In this document: positions 1 through 7,390 of the stretch, in pieces
Layout of the letters: every line of letters starts with the position of its first letter
Position numbering within the stretch: the stretch's first letter is position 1
From: an uncultured Chitinophaga sp.
GTDB taxonomy: Bacteria > Bacteroidota > Bacteroidia > Chitinophagales > Chitinophagaceae
Direction of reading: 5' to 3'
Length of the DNA stretch: 50,351 bases
Assembly: GCF_937898475.1 (NCBI RefSeq)
Contig: NZ_CALEJS010000018.1
Span: 1 to 50,351 of the forward strand
The notes under the pieces: model-generated
Databases searched by the model: none
Seen by the model: only the letters and a program-made list of their open reading frames with translations
Told to the model about the DNA's origin: nothing
Translations under genes and position numbers: made by a program

Positions 1-54
1 ACATAAATCCAAATAGCCGAATCTTGAAGATGCTGTCTACCGGGAGCTTACCTT

Positions 55-150
55 TTCATAATTCTTGTTGCTTTTTTAGTTAAAAAAGCTAAAATTTGAA
101 GTTAAACATTGCCTACTCTTTTCTAAGTGGTTTTCGGCTTCCTCCACGTT
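55..150 (-). repeat. Leader duplication, copy A (decayed)
   Basis: Read on the minus strand, this stretch is an imperfect copy of the leader at 325-420. Both contain an AACGTGGAG motif, then a GCAATRTTTA-like segment, a TTTTTTAAC stretch and GCAACAAGRATT directly before ATGAAAAG. In this copy the reading frame after the ATG is MKR followed by a TAA stop, so the peptide gene has been lost or recombined away. This is seen directly by comparing the two stretches. Nothing else is recognisable in bases 1-243. Confidence 0.6.
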
Positions 151-243
151 GTATGCATACATGTATGATGTTATGATTGCTTACATCTCCCCTTATTCTC
201 AATATGGTCATTTCAAACAACACTTGGATACCCTTTATTTGTT

Positions 244-330
244 TCATTTGATAGTTTTCTTAAAGGCTACTGCACCGCCAACTACAGTAAAAACTACGAT
301 AGCGGCTAAAACCATACGAGCTCTTTTCAT
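244..330 (-). CDS. 28-residue exported/hydrophobic peptide
   Basis: The open frame starts at an ATG 5 bases after an AAGGA-like sequence and encodes MKRARM, a hydrophobic stretch with a GG pair (VVGGAVAF), and a basic tail KKTIK. It looks like a bare signal peptide or single membrane helix. It resembles the N-terminus of the short DUF6520-type exported proteins of Bacteroidota but lacks the roughly 50 residues that normally follow, so it may be a truncated member or a free peptide. A longer upstream frame exists but would read through the duplicated leader, so the inner ATG was chosen. Function is unknown. The thioredoxin-like lipoprotein lies 112 bases upstream on the same strand. Confidence 0.45.
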   Translation of the reverse strand: MKRARMVLAAIVVFTVVGGAVAFKKTIK

Positions 331-420
331 AATCCTTGTTGCTTCTTTGTTAAAAAAGAAAATTTTTAAGCTAAATATTGCTTGCTCTTTGTAAGTCAGC
401 CTCTCCACGTTACATACTAA
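325..420 (-). repeat. Leader duplication, copy B (intact peptide)
   Basis: This is the second copy of the leader described at 55-150. It runs up to and includes the start codon of the 28-residue peptide gene at 244-330. The matching blocks lie in the same order and at similar spacing, which suggests a local duplication of a small peptide gene with its 5' untranslated region. Confidence 0.6.
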
Positions 421-442
421 CATTTTGAAATTCTGTTTGCTC

Positions 443-949
443 TTACTTATTATCCTCCCCTGCATATGCCATATTTCGAATTTGACTACTTGATATATAT
501 CCTTTATGTGTTCCAGTCAAAATTTTATTAGCATTATACACGGCTATATAAGGGACCACATCAATTTTATGATGTTGTGGAAAATATCCAATTCGGTCTA
601 TTCCTGTCTTAATATTTGGGTACCTGTCGAGATTAAAATTCCTACAAAAATCCTTCAACTCGGCTATTGGAGAAATCGTTACTGCAAATATCTGGATCCC
701 GTTAAGTGAATCGATATTAGATACTATATCATTCATTTGAACACGAGAATATTGGCAATATGTACCAAAGCAAAAAAAAACAACGGGTTCACTTTTTGGA
801 ACATTAATTGTACTAACTGTAGTGCTATCTTGCAATAAAACTTCAAACACGGGATAATGTTCCTTCCCATTATCGGCAATTCCACTTTGATCTGAAGTAC
901 ATCCGACAATTGCAAAAAATATAGCCACAAATAACTTAACAGTATCCAT
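443..949 (-). CDS. Thioredoxin-fold lipoprotein (TlpA/redoxin-like), incomplete active site
   Basis: This is a 168-residue protein with a type II signal: a hydrophobic N-terminus ending in IVGC makes Cys17 the probable lipidated residue. Residues 50-70 fit the beta-strand and active-site loop of a TlpA-like thioredoxin fold (VVFFCFGTYCQYSR), and VVPYIAVY at about 131-138 supplies the usual cis-proline. The classic CxxC is CxxS here (Cys65, Ser68), with an extra Cys60, so it may work as a monothiol or binding protein rather than a disulfide oxidoreductase. The ATG at 949 was preferred to a TTG three codons earlier because the signal peptide then starts normally. It is probably anchored in the periplasm. 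Low GC matches the left edge and the 3' half of the next gene. Confidence 0.6.
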   Translation of the reverse strand: MDTVKLFVAIFFAIVGCTSDQSGIADNGKEHYPVFEVLLQDSTTVSTINVPKSEPVVFFCFGTYCQYSRVQMNDIVSNIDSLNGIQIFAVTISPIAELKDFCRNFNLDRYPNIKTGIDRIGYFPQHHKIDVVPYIAVYNANKILTGTHKGYISSSQIRNMAYAGEDNK

Positions 950-977
950 ATGTATCAATTTGTTAACAAAATAATTC

Positions 978-3900
978 TCACCTAGCCATTTGAAGGCTTT
1001 GAGCTATCGGTTTAATAGTAGGCTCAACATCATTCCTAAAGGCCATTTCAATGAGGTAACTTATTGCCATTGCCGCATACAAAAATGTAACAATAACCGG
1101 AAATAGCTGAAATCTAAGCGCTATTGGAGACGCGAAAACACTAAACGAAAAGTTGATGATCCAGAATATCAATATTAACTTAATGCCCTTTGACAAAATG
1201 GGATATTTCGAATTTCCATTTAGCATAAAGAATCCAACAACACTACATATAAGTAAAATATTTATGACACCAGAAAAAACTGGATACAATGAAAGAATAC
1301 CAACATTAAATGTACCAATACGGGTTTTTACCTTTATATCTTTATAGCCGAACCACTGCGCAGCTATCGGCGCAACGCTATCTGTTCCCATATTATAATA
1401 TTCCAGAAATTCAACAGGCGGCGTATAGTATTTCATCATGTTCGGCCATAAATAATATCGTGCAAACGCCAAAGGATATTGCTTAATAAGGTACTTACCG
1501 TAATCGGAATATAAAGGACCAACTGTCGCCCATTTCTTCAACTTTGTAGCTGATGAATCTTTTTTGAATTGTTGCTCCATATACATTTGGAGCGGCGAAA
1601 AAGGAGACCACATGTAAACAGTACTTGCTTGCCATGCTTCATGAGGATACTTTTTAACATCCCTACTAGTATCGAAATACGTCCTCACCATAGCGTCTAA
1701 TTTCCTAAAACGATGAGGGACTACTTTTAAATCTGCACTATCTATATATCTATATGCATACATTGCATTGTTAGCCATTTGCCATCCCGAAAAAGGAGTA
1801 AATTGACGTTCCCCTGTAAGCTCTTCGTACTTACTACTTGTAAACAGAATAAAGCATCCTATTAAAAGCACACTTATTCCGAGGCCAAGTACTTTCCTGA
1901 AGAAATATTGTCGTGATGAGATGAATACAACGATTGTCACTAATGGATAGTATAGTGCGTTATATCTTACCATAAATGCGAGAAACAGAATAACTGCATT
2001 TATAACTATCAAACTCATACTAGGTCTGTTAGCAATCCAAATTAATTGGGTAAACCAAATTAGGCTTAGAGAAAGAAATAATGAATCACTTGAAACGTAG
2101 TTTGCTAGAAATAGAAACACAGGATTGAACAACAAAATACCAAACAATAAAATCTTTGTAAGATGCCCTGGCCTATAAATATAAAAAGTTGTAAACAAAA
2201 GCCCCAAGATACTTGATTGTAGAAGCAGATACTGAAAAATGACCAACACTGTATCTGATTTAGTGAAGACACTAAAAAGCCTAAGGAAATTTGAATAACC
2301 AACAGGATATGTATTTATACTTAGATTCAGATAGGCAGTTTCCATATATACGTAGGAGTCTCCATTTATGAAACTGGCATACGGATAAAGATATTTAAAT
2401 ACCACCAACTGGAGTATAATACCCACTAATCCTATTGTAACAAGCCATCTATGCACCGGATTACTAGATATGTAGTCCTTAAAACTTAAAACTGACAGAT
2501 CTATAAGATCATTCTTATTCTTGCTACTCACATCAGAAAGTGACTTCCTCTTTATTTCCCTCTCCTCATGATACTCCTGCTCCGTATTGATCTCCCAAAT
2601 CCTCTCCTTCTCCACCACCCCTTCCACAATATTATCCACCGCCACCATCGCCGTCAGCATACTATGATCACTATTATTATACTTATGCATCCCATTCCTT
2701 CCCACCAAAAATAAGTTCTCAAATTTGTCCACAAAATCACGAACCACATCAAATCGTTCATACGTCCCAAAATAAGCCGGGTACGTCTTCTCCATCCTCA
2801 GCACCGTTGCATCCAGTACATTCGCCTGGCTGGCTAATCCAATCTTCTCCAGTTCCTTGATCGCCAGATCTTTTATATACTCATCAGATCTGTTCCAGAA
2901 ATCGTCTGTTTGATTGCAGAAAAACTCCATCCCTACCCAGGCCGTATCCGGATCTTTCACCATATACGGACTCCAGTTATTAAAAAGTTGTAACCTTCCT
3001 ACTTTAACATCCTTCTCCTGGATGTATATCCATGTATCCTTCAGCTCCAGTGGCTTCCACTCCCCTGTCTTTTTATCCTGGAAAGACAGTTTCTTCAGCA
3101 ATATCCCCACCGTAATAAAATCCCGGTATTGGAGGCCCGCCGCCACTTCCCGCACTTCTTCTGGTATGGGGCCGTCCAGGCCTCCAATCAGCTCCTGTAC
3201 TGGCATCGTTGAAAAGAAATAATCGCCTTCGAGGTAACTGGTTTCACCGGTTATGTTGTTAACAGCAGCTACAGCGGTCACTTGATTGGCATTGTCAGAA
3301 GTATAGATCCTTTTCACATCATGGTGCATCAGTATCTTCCCTCCCATGCTTTCCACCTGCCGCGCTACTTCCTCCCATAGTTGGCCAGGTCCGAATTTCG
3401 GATACAAAAATTGTTCTATTAAACTCGTCTCAGTATCTTTTTGGGCAATATCATTGCCGGATGCCTGCTGCTTCTTTTTAGTAGCAGATTGTATGGCATG
3501 CTGTATCGCCTTGCTGATGGATACGCCTTTAATACGCTGGGCGCCCCATTCTGCAGAGATCTTATCACACGGAATACCCCACACCTTTTCTGTATAATCC
3601 TTGAAGAACAGCTTGTACAATACCTGTCCAAAGCGGTTGATCATAAAATCTTCCAGGTTCTTCTCCGGCTTACGGGGCAACAGCTGGGCCTTCAGGTAAG
3701 AAAACATAATAGCAATAGTGGTCCATAGCCCAAGCTTGGTGAGGGTATCCAGGGATAGTTGGATAGGATATGTAAAGAATTTTCGCAGGAAATAGATCCT
3801 TGATAAACGTCTACGCACGAGCATGACTTTATCAGGATCCTTCCCTGCGTGGTCTGATGCTCCAATGGATGTTGTATTTATTTCACGGGATTTATGCTGA

Positions 3901-4163
3901 TAACTGATATTGAAACTGGACTGCCCTTCCGCCTGTATAGGCATAATATTCAGCCACCAGTTCATCACACGGTCTGATTTGGAGAAGAAACGATGACCGC
4001 CTATATCAATGCGATTGCCTTTATAATTAACTGTTTTTGAAATACCGCCTATATCACCAGACTTCTCCAGGATAACAGGTTTTATATCTGTCCGCTTCAA
4101 CAATTCATATGCTGCTGTAAGGCCGGCAGGACCGGCGCCTATGATGATCGCTTTCTTTTCCAT
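978..4163 (-). CDS. FAD-dependent oxidoreductase fused to polytopic glycosyltransferase-like membrane domain
   Basis: This is one uninterrupted frame of 1061 residues. Residues 1 to about 530 are a flavin oxidoreductase of the protoporphyrinogen-oxidase/UDP-galactopyranose-mutase-like type: a Rossmann GAGPAG at 9-14, Glu33 ending strand 2, a GGHRFFSKS segment, and a C-terminal FAD-contacting stretch (LVGRNGMHKYNNSDHS). Such proteins usually end near the EYHEE sequence found here at about 527-531. After a charged linker, residues about 565-1061 form an integral membrane domain with ten or so helices, a GDSYVYMETAYL loop after the first helix, and a large extracytoplasmic part. It resembles the GT39/ArnT-like or mannosyltransferase-type C-fold, which use lipid-linked sugars. 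The DNA for the membrane half (978 to about 2550) is clearly more AT-rich than that for the oxidoreductase half. The join therefore looks recent or horizontally acquired. A role in cell-envelope polysaccharide or glycolipid synthesis is inferred. Confidence 0.75.
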   Translation of the reverse strand: MEKKAIIIGAGPAGLTAAYELLKRTDIKPVILEKSGDIGGISKTVNYKGNRIDIGGHRFFSKSDRVMNWWLNIMPIQAEGQSSFNISYQHKSREINTTSIGASDHAGKDPDKVMLVRRRLSRIYFLRKFFTYPIQLSLDTLTKLGLWTTIAIMFSYLKAQLLPRKPEKNLEDFMINRFGQVLYKLFFKDYTEKVWGIPCDKISAEWGAQRIKGVSISKAIQHAIQSATKKKQQASGNDIAQKDTETSLIEQFLYPKFGPGQLWEEVARQVESMGGKILMHHDVKRIYTSDNANQVTAVAAVNNITGETSYLEGDYFFSTMPVQELIGGLDGPIPEEVREVAAGLQYRDFITVGILLKKLSFQDKKTGEWKPLELKDTWIYIQEKDVKVGRLQLFNNWSPYMVKDPDTAWVGMEFFCNQTDDFWNRSDEYIKDLAIKELEKIGLASQANVLDATVLRMEKTYPAYFGTYERFDVVRDFVDKFENLFLVGRNGMHKYNNSDHSMLTAMVAVDNIVEGVVEKERIWEINTEQEYHEEREIKRKSLSDVSSKNKNDLIDLSVLSFKDYISSNPVHRWLVTIGLVGIILQLVVFKYLYPYASFINGDSYVYMETAYLNLSINTYPVGYSNFLRLFSVFTKSDTVLVIFQYLLLQSSILGLLFTTFYIYRPGHLTKILLFGILLFNPVFLFLANYVSSDSLFLSLSLIWFTQLIWIANRPSMSLIVINAVILFLAFMVRYNALYYPLVTIVVFISSRQYFFRKVLGLGISVLLIGCFILFTSSKYEELTGERQFTPFSGWQMANNAMYAYRYIDSADLKVVPHRFRKLDAMVRTYFDTSRDVKKYPHEAWQASTVYMWSPFSPLQMYMEQQFKKDSSATKLKKWATVGPLYSDYGKYLIKQYPLAFARYYLWPNMMKYYTPPVEFLEYYNMGTDSVAPIAAQWFGYKDIKVKTRIGTFNVGILSLYPVFSGVINILLICSVVGFFMLNGNSKYPILSKGIKLILIFWIINFSFSVFASPIALRFQLFPVIVTFLYAAMAISYLIEMAFRNDVEPTIKPIAQSLQMAR

Positions 4164-4395
4164 ATGCTATGCTTTAAGACATACGCTGCTCACCCTCCTG
4201 TTAAAGAAGGTAAATTGTTAAGTAAAACTTGTGACTGTTGTAACGATCGCTACATGGTTGTAAGCATTCAAAGGCCTGCTGCATCAACAAGCAGCATCCA
4301 GGTACCTGAACAAATGAACACCAGGTATCCCGGCTACCCCATCATCCTCCACAGGATACTGGAACAGGCCTACGTTAGCAGTAAAAGACAGTGAT

Positions 4396-4620
4396 TCATG
4401 TTACATCTCTTGCAGTTGGATCAGTCAAAGCGCGGGTAACCAGCTCCCTGATTATATCGCTTAGAAATTGCGGCGCCTCCTCCTTACTTCCTTCAAACTC
4501 CCGCAGTTGCTCAATGGAATTATACATCTCAGGCGTAATATTTCCTCTTACCAGGGAAATTAAAGGAGACCTTTCCTCTACAGGCAACAGGAGGGGAACA
4601 GATATTTTTACATCTGCCAT
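4396..4620 (-). CDS. Hypothetical protein, 74 residues
   Basis: The ATG-started frame encodes a mostly soluble protein with a beta-like start (ADVKISVPLLLPVE) and an amphipathic helical C-terminal half (EMYNSIEQLREFEG ... FLSDIIRELVTRAL). I do not recognise a family. It lies 15 bases downstream of another short minus-strand frame, so the two may be co-transcribed. Helix-rich composition and codon use look coding, but the gene is short. Confidence 0.45.
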   Translation of the reverse strand: MADVKISVPLLLPVEERSPLISLVRGNITPEMYNSIEQLREFEGSKEEAPQFLSDIIRELVTRALTDPTARDVT

Positions 4621-4635
4621 GGTTAAACATTTAAG

Positions 4636-4875
4636 TCAGGTTATTTTGAGGTACCGATACTCAACAACTGTCTGAACAGCGTTGAAACCGGCAATTACTT
4701 CCCGGGCATCCGGCCGTAGCCCGATGCTTATTGTTGAGGGTATTGATGTACCATAGTCAGTCAGAGATTCATTTGTAATACGGGTTAAGTTGGACAAACA
4801 TGTCGATATGGATAGTATGGTAAAACCGGATCTTTCATTTGAGTTGGCATTTATGCTTCCTTCAATTCGTATCAC
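4636..4875 (-). CDS. Hypothetical protein, 79 residues, GTG start
   Basis: The frame has no in-frame ATG near its start, and GTG at 4873-4875 is the only plausible start. The product is rich in Ser, Thr and Ile, with no membrane segment or motif I recognise. It would be the first gene of a two-gene unit with the 74-residue frame that follows. It could be a small secreted or cytosolic peptide, or a chance frame. No function can be proposed. Confidence 0.35.
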   Translation of the reverse strand: MIRIEGSINANSNERSGFTILSISTCLSNLTRITNESLTDYGTSIPSTISIGLRPDAREVIAGFNAVQTVVEYRYLKIT

Positions 4876-5043
4876 TTGAACAAATCTCAGGAAAACTTTT
4901 CAAATAAGCGTTATCATTTGGGAATAAATTTCGTTGTCATTTTGGATCAATTTTGATCTTTCATGCTGATCATACCTTTCTTATCTATACATCGAAACCG
5001 GTATCCAAAAAACATTATATTTGGAACATATACTTAAAACCCT

Positions 5044-5529
5044 ATGTCCAAAACACCTCATGTTATTTTTATCAAAAGCCTTCTCTCCATGATTGGCGTT
5101 ATCCTGCTGGCCGGCTTCCTTTACCTGAGAGCGGATAAAGAAAAAACGGCCTTTCATAAATTAAGCGGAGAACTTGTTTACTTCGAACGTTCGTATCAAA
5201 ACTTTCCCAACAGGGATAAAGACAAATACCGTTACCTCGCACTAAACAATTCGCCATCCGTTTTTGAGATCTTTGTGGGAAAGGATGCGGGTGATTTTAA
5301 ACCCGCATTTGAACAGATAGACCAGCTTAAGAAAGGTGATGAGATCACCATTTACTTCGATGAACAGCCAGACCACATTAACCGCCTGGCGTATTTTATT
5401 GACAGGGGAAATGAACCCATATTTATAAAAGGCGCCTGGGAGAAAAAAGCCGCTTATTTCCTGGCCGGTTTGTCTATCGCCATCATCATACTGCTGATCG
5501 TACTAAAACAGCTGGGGAAAATAATCTGA
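5044..5529 (+). CDS. Two-helix membrane protein with extracytoplasmic beta-rich loop
   Basis: The 161-residue product has a hydrophobic helix at about residues 8-28 and another at about 136-156. The roughly 105 residues between them look beta-rich (KLSGELVYFERSYQ, YRYLALNN, VFEIFVG, DEITIYFDE), with basic residues at both chain ends. The loop probably lies in the periplasm. The pattern resembles DUF3592-like membrane proteins, but I see no diagnostic motif. The gene is single and ends at a shared terminator hairpin, facing a tRNA gene. Function is unknown. Confidence 0.7.
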   Translation: MSKTPHVIFIKSLLSMIGVILLAGFLYLRADKEKTAFHKLSGELVYFERSYQNFPNRDKDKYRYLALNNSPSVFEIFVGKDAGDFKPAFEQIDQLKKGDEITIYFDEQPDHINRLAYFIDRGNEPIFIKGAWEKKAAYFLAGLSIAIIILLIVLKQLGKII

Positions 5530-5563
5530 CAAGAGATTCATTTCATACACTCCCTGAAACAAC

Positions 5564-5589
5564 AAAACCCGCTCTCACGAGTGGGTTTT
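5564..5589. terminator. Bidirectional intrinsic terminator
   Basis: An 11-bp stem, AAAACCCGCTC pairing with GAGTGGGTTTT through one G-T wobble, closes a TCAC loop. A-rich and T-rich ends give a U-run on either strand. It sits between the plus-strand membrane protein gene and the minus-strand tRNA-Gln and can serve both. Confidence 0.8.
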
Positions 5590-5606
5590 GCTTTCTTTAT
5601 TTCCTG

Positions 5607-5677
5607 TTGCCCGACCTGGATTCGAACCAAGACAAACAGAGTCAGAGTCTGTCGTACTACCGTTATACTATCGGGCA
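5607..5677 (-). tRNA. tRNA-Gln (anticodon CUG)
   Basis: The 71-nt cloverleaf has acceptor stem TGCCCGA/TCGGGCA, D arm GTA...TAC and anticodon stem ACAGA/TCTGT with loop CTCTGAC. The anticodon is therefore CTG, reading the Gln codon CAG. The T arm is CTTGG/TTCGAAT/CCAGG. The 3' CCA is not encoded. A terminator follows 18 nt downstream. A very similar gene with anticodon TTG lies at 35285-35355. Confidence 0.95.
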
Positions 5678-5786
5678 ATTCGCAATTCGGGACCGCAAAT
5701 GTAGAAGTTTTTTTCAAAAAACCCAATAATTATTTTAAATTTCCATAAATGCAGACTGTGGTAGAATAATTGATTTCTTAACCTTT

Positions 5787-6965
5787 ATGAAGCAGGAAAA
5801 TCTACGGGATATCCAGAGTATTAATAATTATGAGCGCTACAGGCTCCTGGTAGAACAGGTAAAAGACTACGCAATTTTCATGCTCGACGAAACCGGTCAT
5901 GTGATCAGCTGGAACGAGGGCGCTAAAAGAATTAAAGGTTATACAGCACAGGAAATCATCGGCAAACACTTCTCCATTTTTTATCCCCAGGAAGATAAAG
6001 ACAACGGCAAACCAGAGATGGAGCTCCGCGTCATCGGGGAAGTAGGAAAATATGAAGACGAAGGATGGAGGGTCAGGAAAGACGGCTCCCGCTTCTGGGC
6101 CAACGTGGTCATTACCGCCATTTATAACGACCAGCAGCAACTGATCGGGTACTCAAAGGTTACCCGTGACCTCACCGAGAAAAAGCAGGCAGAACAGGCC
6201 CTCGCCGAAAGCGAAGAACGGTACAGGCTGCTGGCCGCCCAGCTCAATAAAACCGTACAGGAGCTGGCCGCCGCCAATGAAGAACTGGAGCAGTTCAACT
6301 CCATCGTATCCCACGACCTGCAGGAACCGCTGCGCACCACTTACAGCTACCTCGTACTCATCCAGCAGCAAATGCAGGGCGCCAACACCGTCACCCCGGA
6401 TACACTGCATTACATTGAGCGGGCCATCCACTCCAGCCTCCGGATGCGGGAACTGATCGTCAGCCTCCTGAACTATGCTATCCTGGCAATGGAAAAGCAG
6501 ACCTTTTCACTGGTATCCACCAAAGAAATCATCAACGAAACCTTCCTCAACCTCAAGCAAAGCATAGAAGAAACAGGCGCGAACATTAAGGTGACCCTGG
6601 ATGTTCCTTTTGTAAAAGGTAATAAATTGCGGCTGGTGCAGGTGCTCCAAAACCTGGTAGGGAATGCCCTCAAGTTCAGGGGTGAAAAGCAACCCGAAGT
6701 GACGATCCGCTGCCAGGACGATGCAGGATGCTATAAATTCGCCATCAGGGATAACGGCATCGGCATCTCCGCAGAACATATACCTAAAGTATTTGAAGTG
6801 TTCAAACGCCTGCACACCGGCAATAAGTACCCGGGCACCGGCATCGGGCTCTCCGTATCCAAGAAAATAGTGGAGAACCATGGCGGGAAAATATGGGTGG
6901 AATCAAGCCCCGGAAAAGGCTCTGTTTTTTACTTTACTATTGATAAAAACCTGCCGGTTAAATAG
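5787..6965 (+). CDS. Soluble PAS-domain sensor histidine kinase
   Basis: This 392-residue cytoplasmic kinase carries an N-terminal PAS/PAC domain (about 20-130; DYAIFMLDETGHVISWNEGA, then the PAC signature GYSKVTRDLTEKK). A short coiled coil (about 131-170) leads to a HisKA domain with the phosphoacceptor in SHDLQEPLR (His176). The catalytic domain has an N box (Asn293 in NLVGNALKF), G1 DNGIGIS (322-328) and G2 GTGIGLS (350-356). The SHDLQEPLR H-box and C-terminal GKIWVES are typical of bacteriophytochrome-like kinases. No membrane segment is present, so it senses an internal signal. It lies 14 bases before a single-domain response regulator, its likely partner. Confidence 0.93.
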   Translation: MKQENLRDIQSINNYERYRLLVEQVKDYAIFMLDETGHVISWNEGAKRIKGYTAQEIIGKHFSIFYPQEDKDNGKPEMELRVIGEVGKYEDEGWRVRKDGSRFWANVVITAIYNDQQQLIGYSKVTRDLTEKKQAEQALAESEERYRLLAAQLNKTVQELAAANEELEQFNSIVSHDLQEPLRTTYSYLVLIQQQMQGANTVTPDTLHYIERAIHSSLRMRELIVSLLNYAILAMEKQTFSLVSTKEIINETFLNLKQSIEETGANIKVTLDVPFVKGNKLRLVQVLQNLVGNALKFRGEKQPEVTIRCQDDAGCYKFAIRDNGIGISAEHIPKVFEVFKRLHTGNKYPGTGIGLSVSKKIVENHGGKIWVESSPGKGSVFYFTIDKNLPVK

Positions 6966-6966
6966 T

Positions 6967-6974
6967 TATTTTTG
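6967..6974 (+). promoter_or_regulatory. Possible Bacteroidota -7 box (TATTTTTG)
   Basis: TATTTTTG fits TAnnTTTG and lies 5 bases before the response regulator start codon. I see no well-placed -33 TTTG. If used, transcription would begin at or next to the ATG, giving the regulator an almost leaderless transcript in addition to read-through from the kinase gene. Confidence 0.3.
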
Positions 6975-6979
6975 CATTT

Positions 6980-7378
6980 ATGAAGAAATTAAATATCATG
7001 CTGGTGGAGAATGATGAAGATGAACAGCTCTTCATGAAGGAAGGATTCCAATCCACCAATCTCTTCAATATCATCGCTGTAGCCAGCAGTGGCGATGAGG
7101 CTTATAAGGTGATCACGGGCGAACAACTCCCCCTCCCCGATCTCATCGTCAGCGATCTAAATATGCCCGGTAAAAACGGGCTGGACCTGCTCCATGATAT
7201 CAAGAAAGACCCGAAACTGCTACATATTCCCGTAATTATCATTTCTACCTCTTTTACCAGCACCATTATCAATAAATGCATGTCATCCGGCGCACACGCT
7301 TTTCATACCAAACCAAACACCTTCGTGGAGTATGATAAGTTTGCGGAAAAAATATACCAGGACTGGCAGGCAATATAG
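6980..7378 (+). CDS. Single-domain response regulator (CheY/Rcp1-like)
   Basis: The 132 residues form one receiver domain with no output domain. The acidic pocket is Glu10-Asn11-Asp12, the phosphoacceptor Asp59 lies in SDLNMPG, the switch residue is in IIIST (Thr90), and Lys111 lies in HTKPNT. Stand-alone receivers with this length and sequence style commonly follow bacteriophytochrome-like or PAS kinases and pass phosphate to other proteins. Here the gene directly follows the kinase at 5787-6965. The output is unknown. Confidence 0.92.
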   Translation: MKKLNIMLVENDEDEQLFMKEGFQSTNLFNIIAVASSGDEAYKVITGEQLPLPDLIVSDLNMPGKNGLDLLHDIKKDPKLLHIPVIIISTSFTSTIINKCMSSGAHAFHTKPNTFVEYDKFAEKIYQDWQAI

Positions 7379-7390
7379 AAAACCTTGCTA

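Noticed and set aside
4164..4394. 76-codon plus-strand frame starting next to the fusion gene
   Set aside because: It overlaps the promoter region of the divergent fusion gene, and has no motif or start context that supports translation.
1..5000. Left edge as a mobile element or genomic island
   Set aside because: The composition is AT-rich, but I find no integrase, transposase or clear end repeats, and no attachment site. The tRNA at 5607 has no detectable partial copy in the window; the similar 35285 gene is a complete tRNA.
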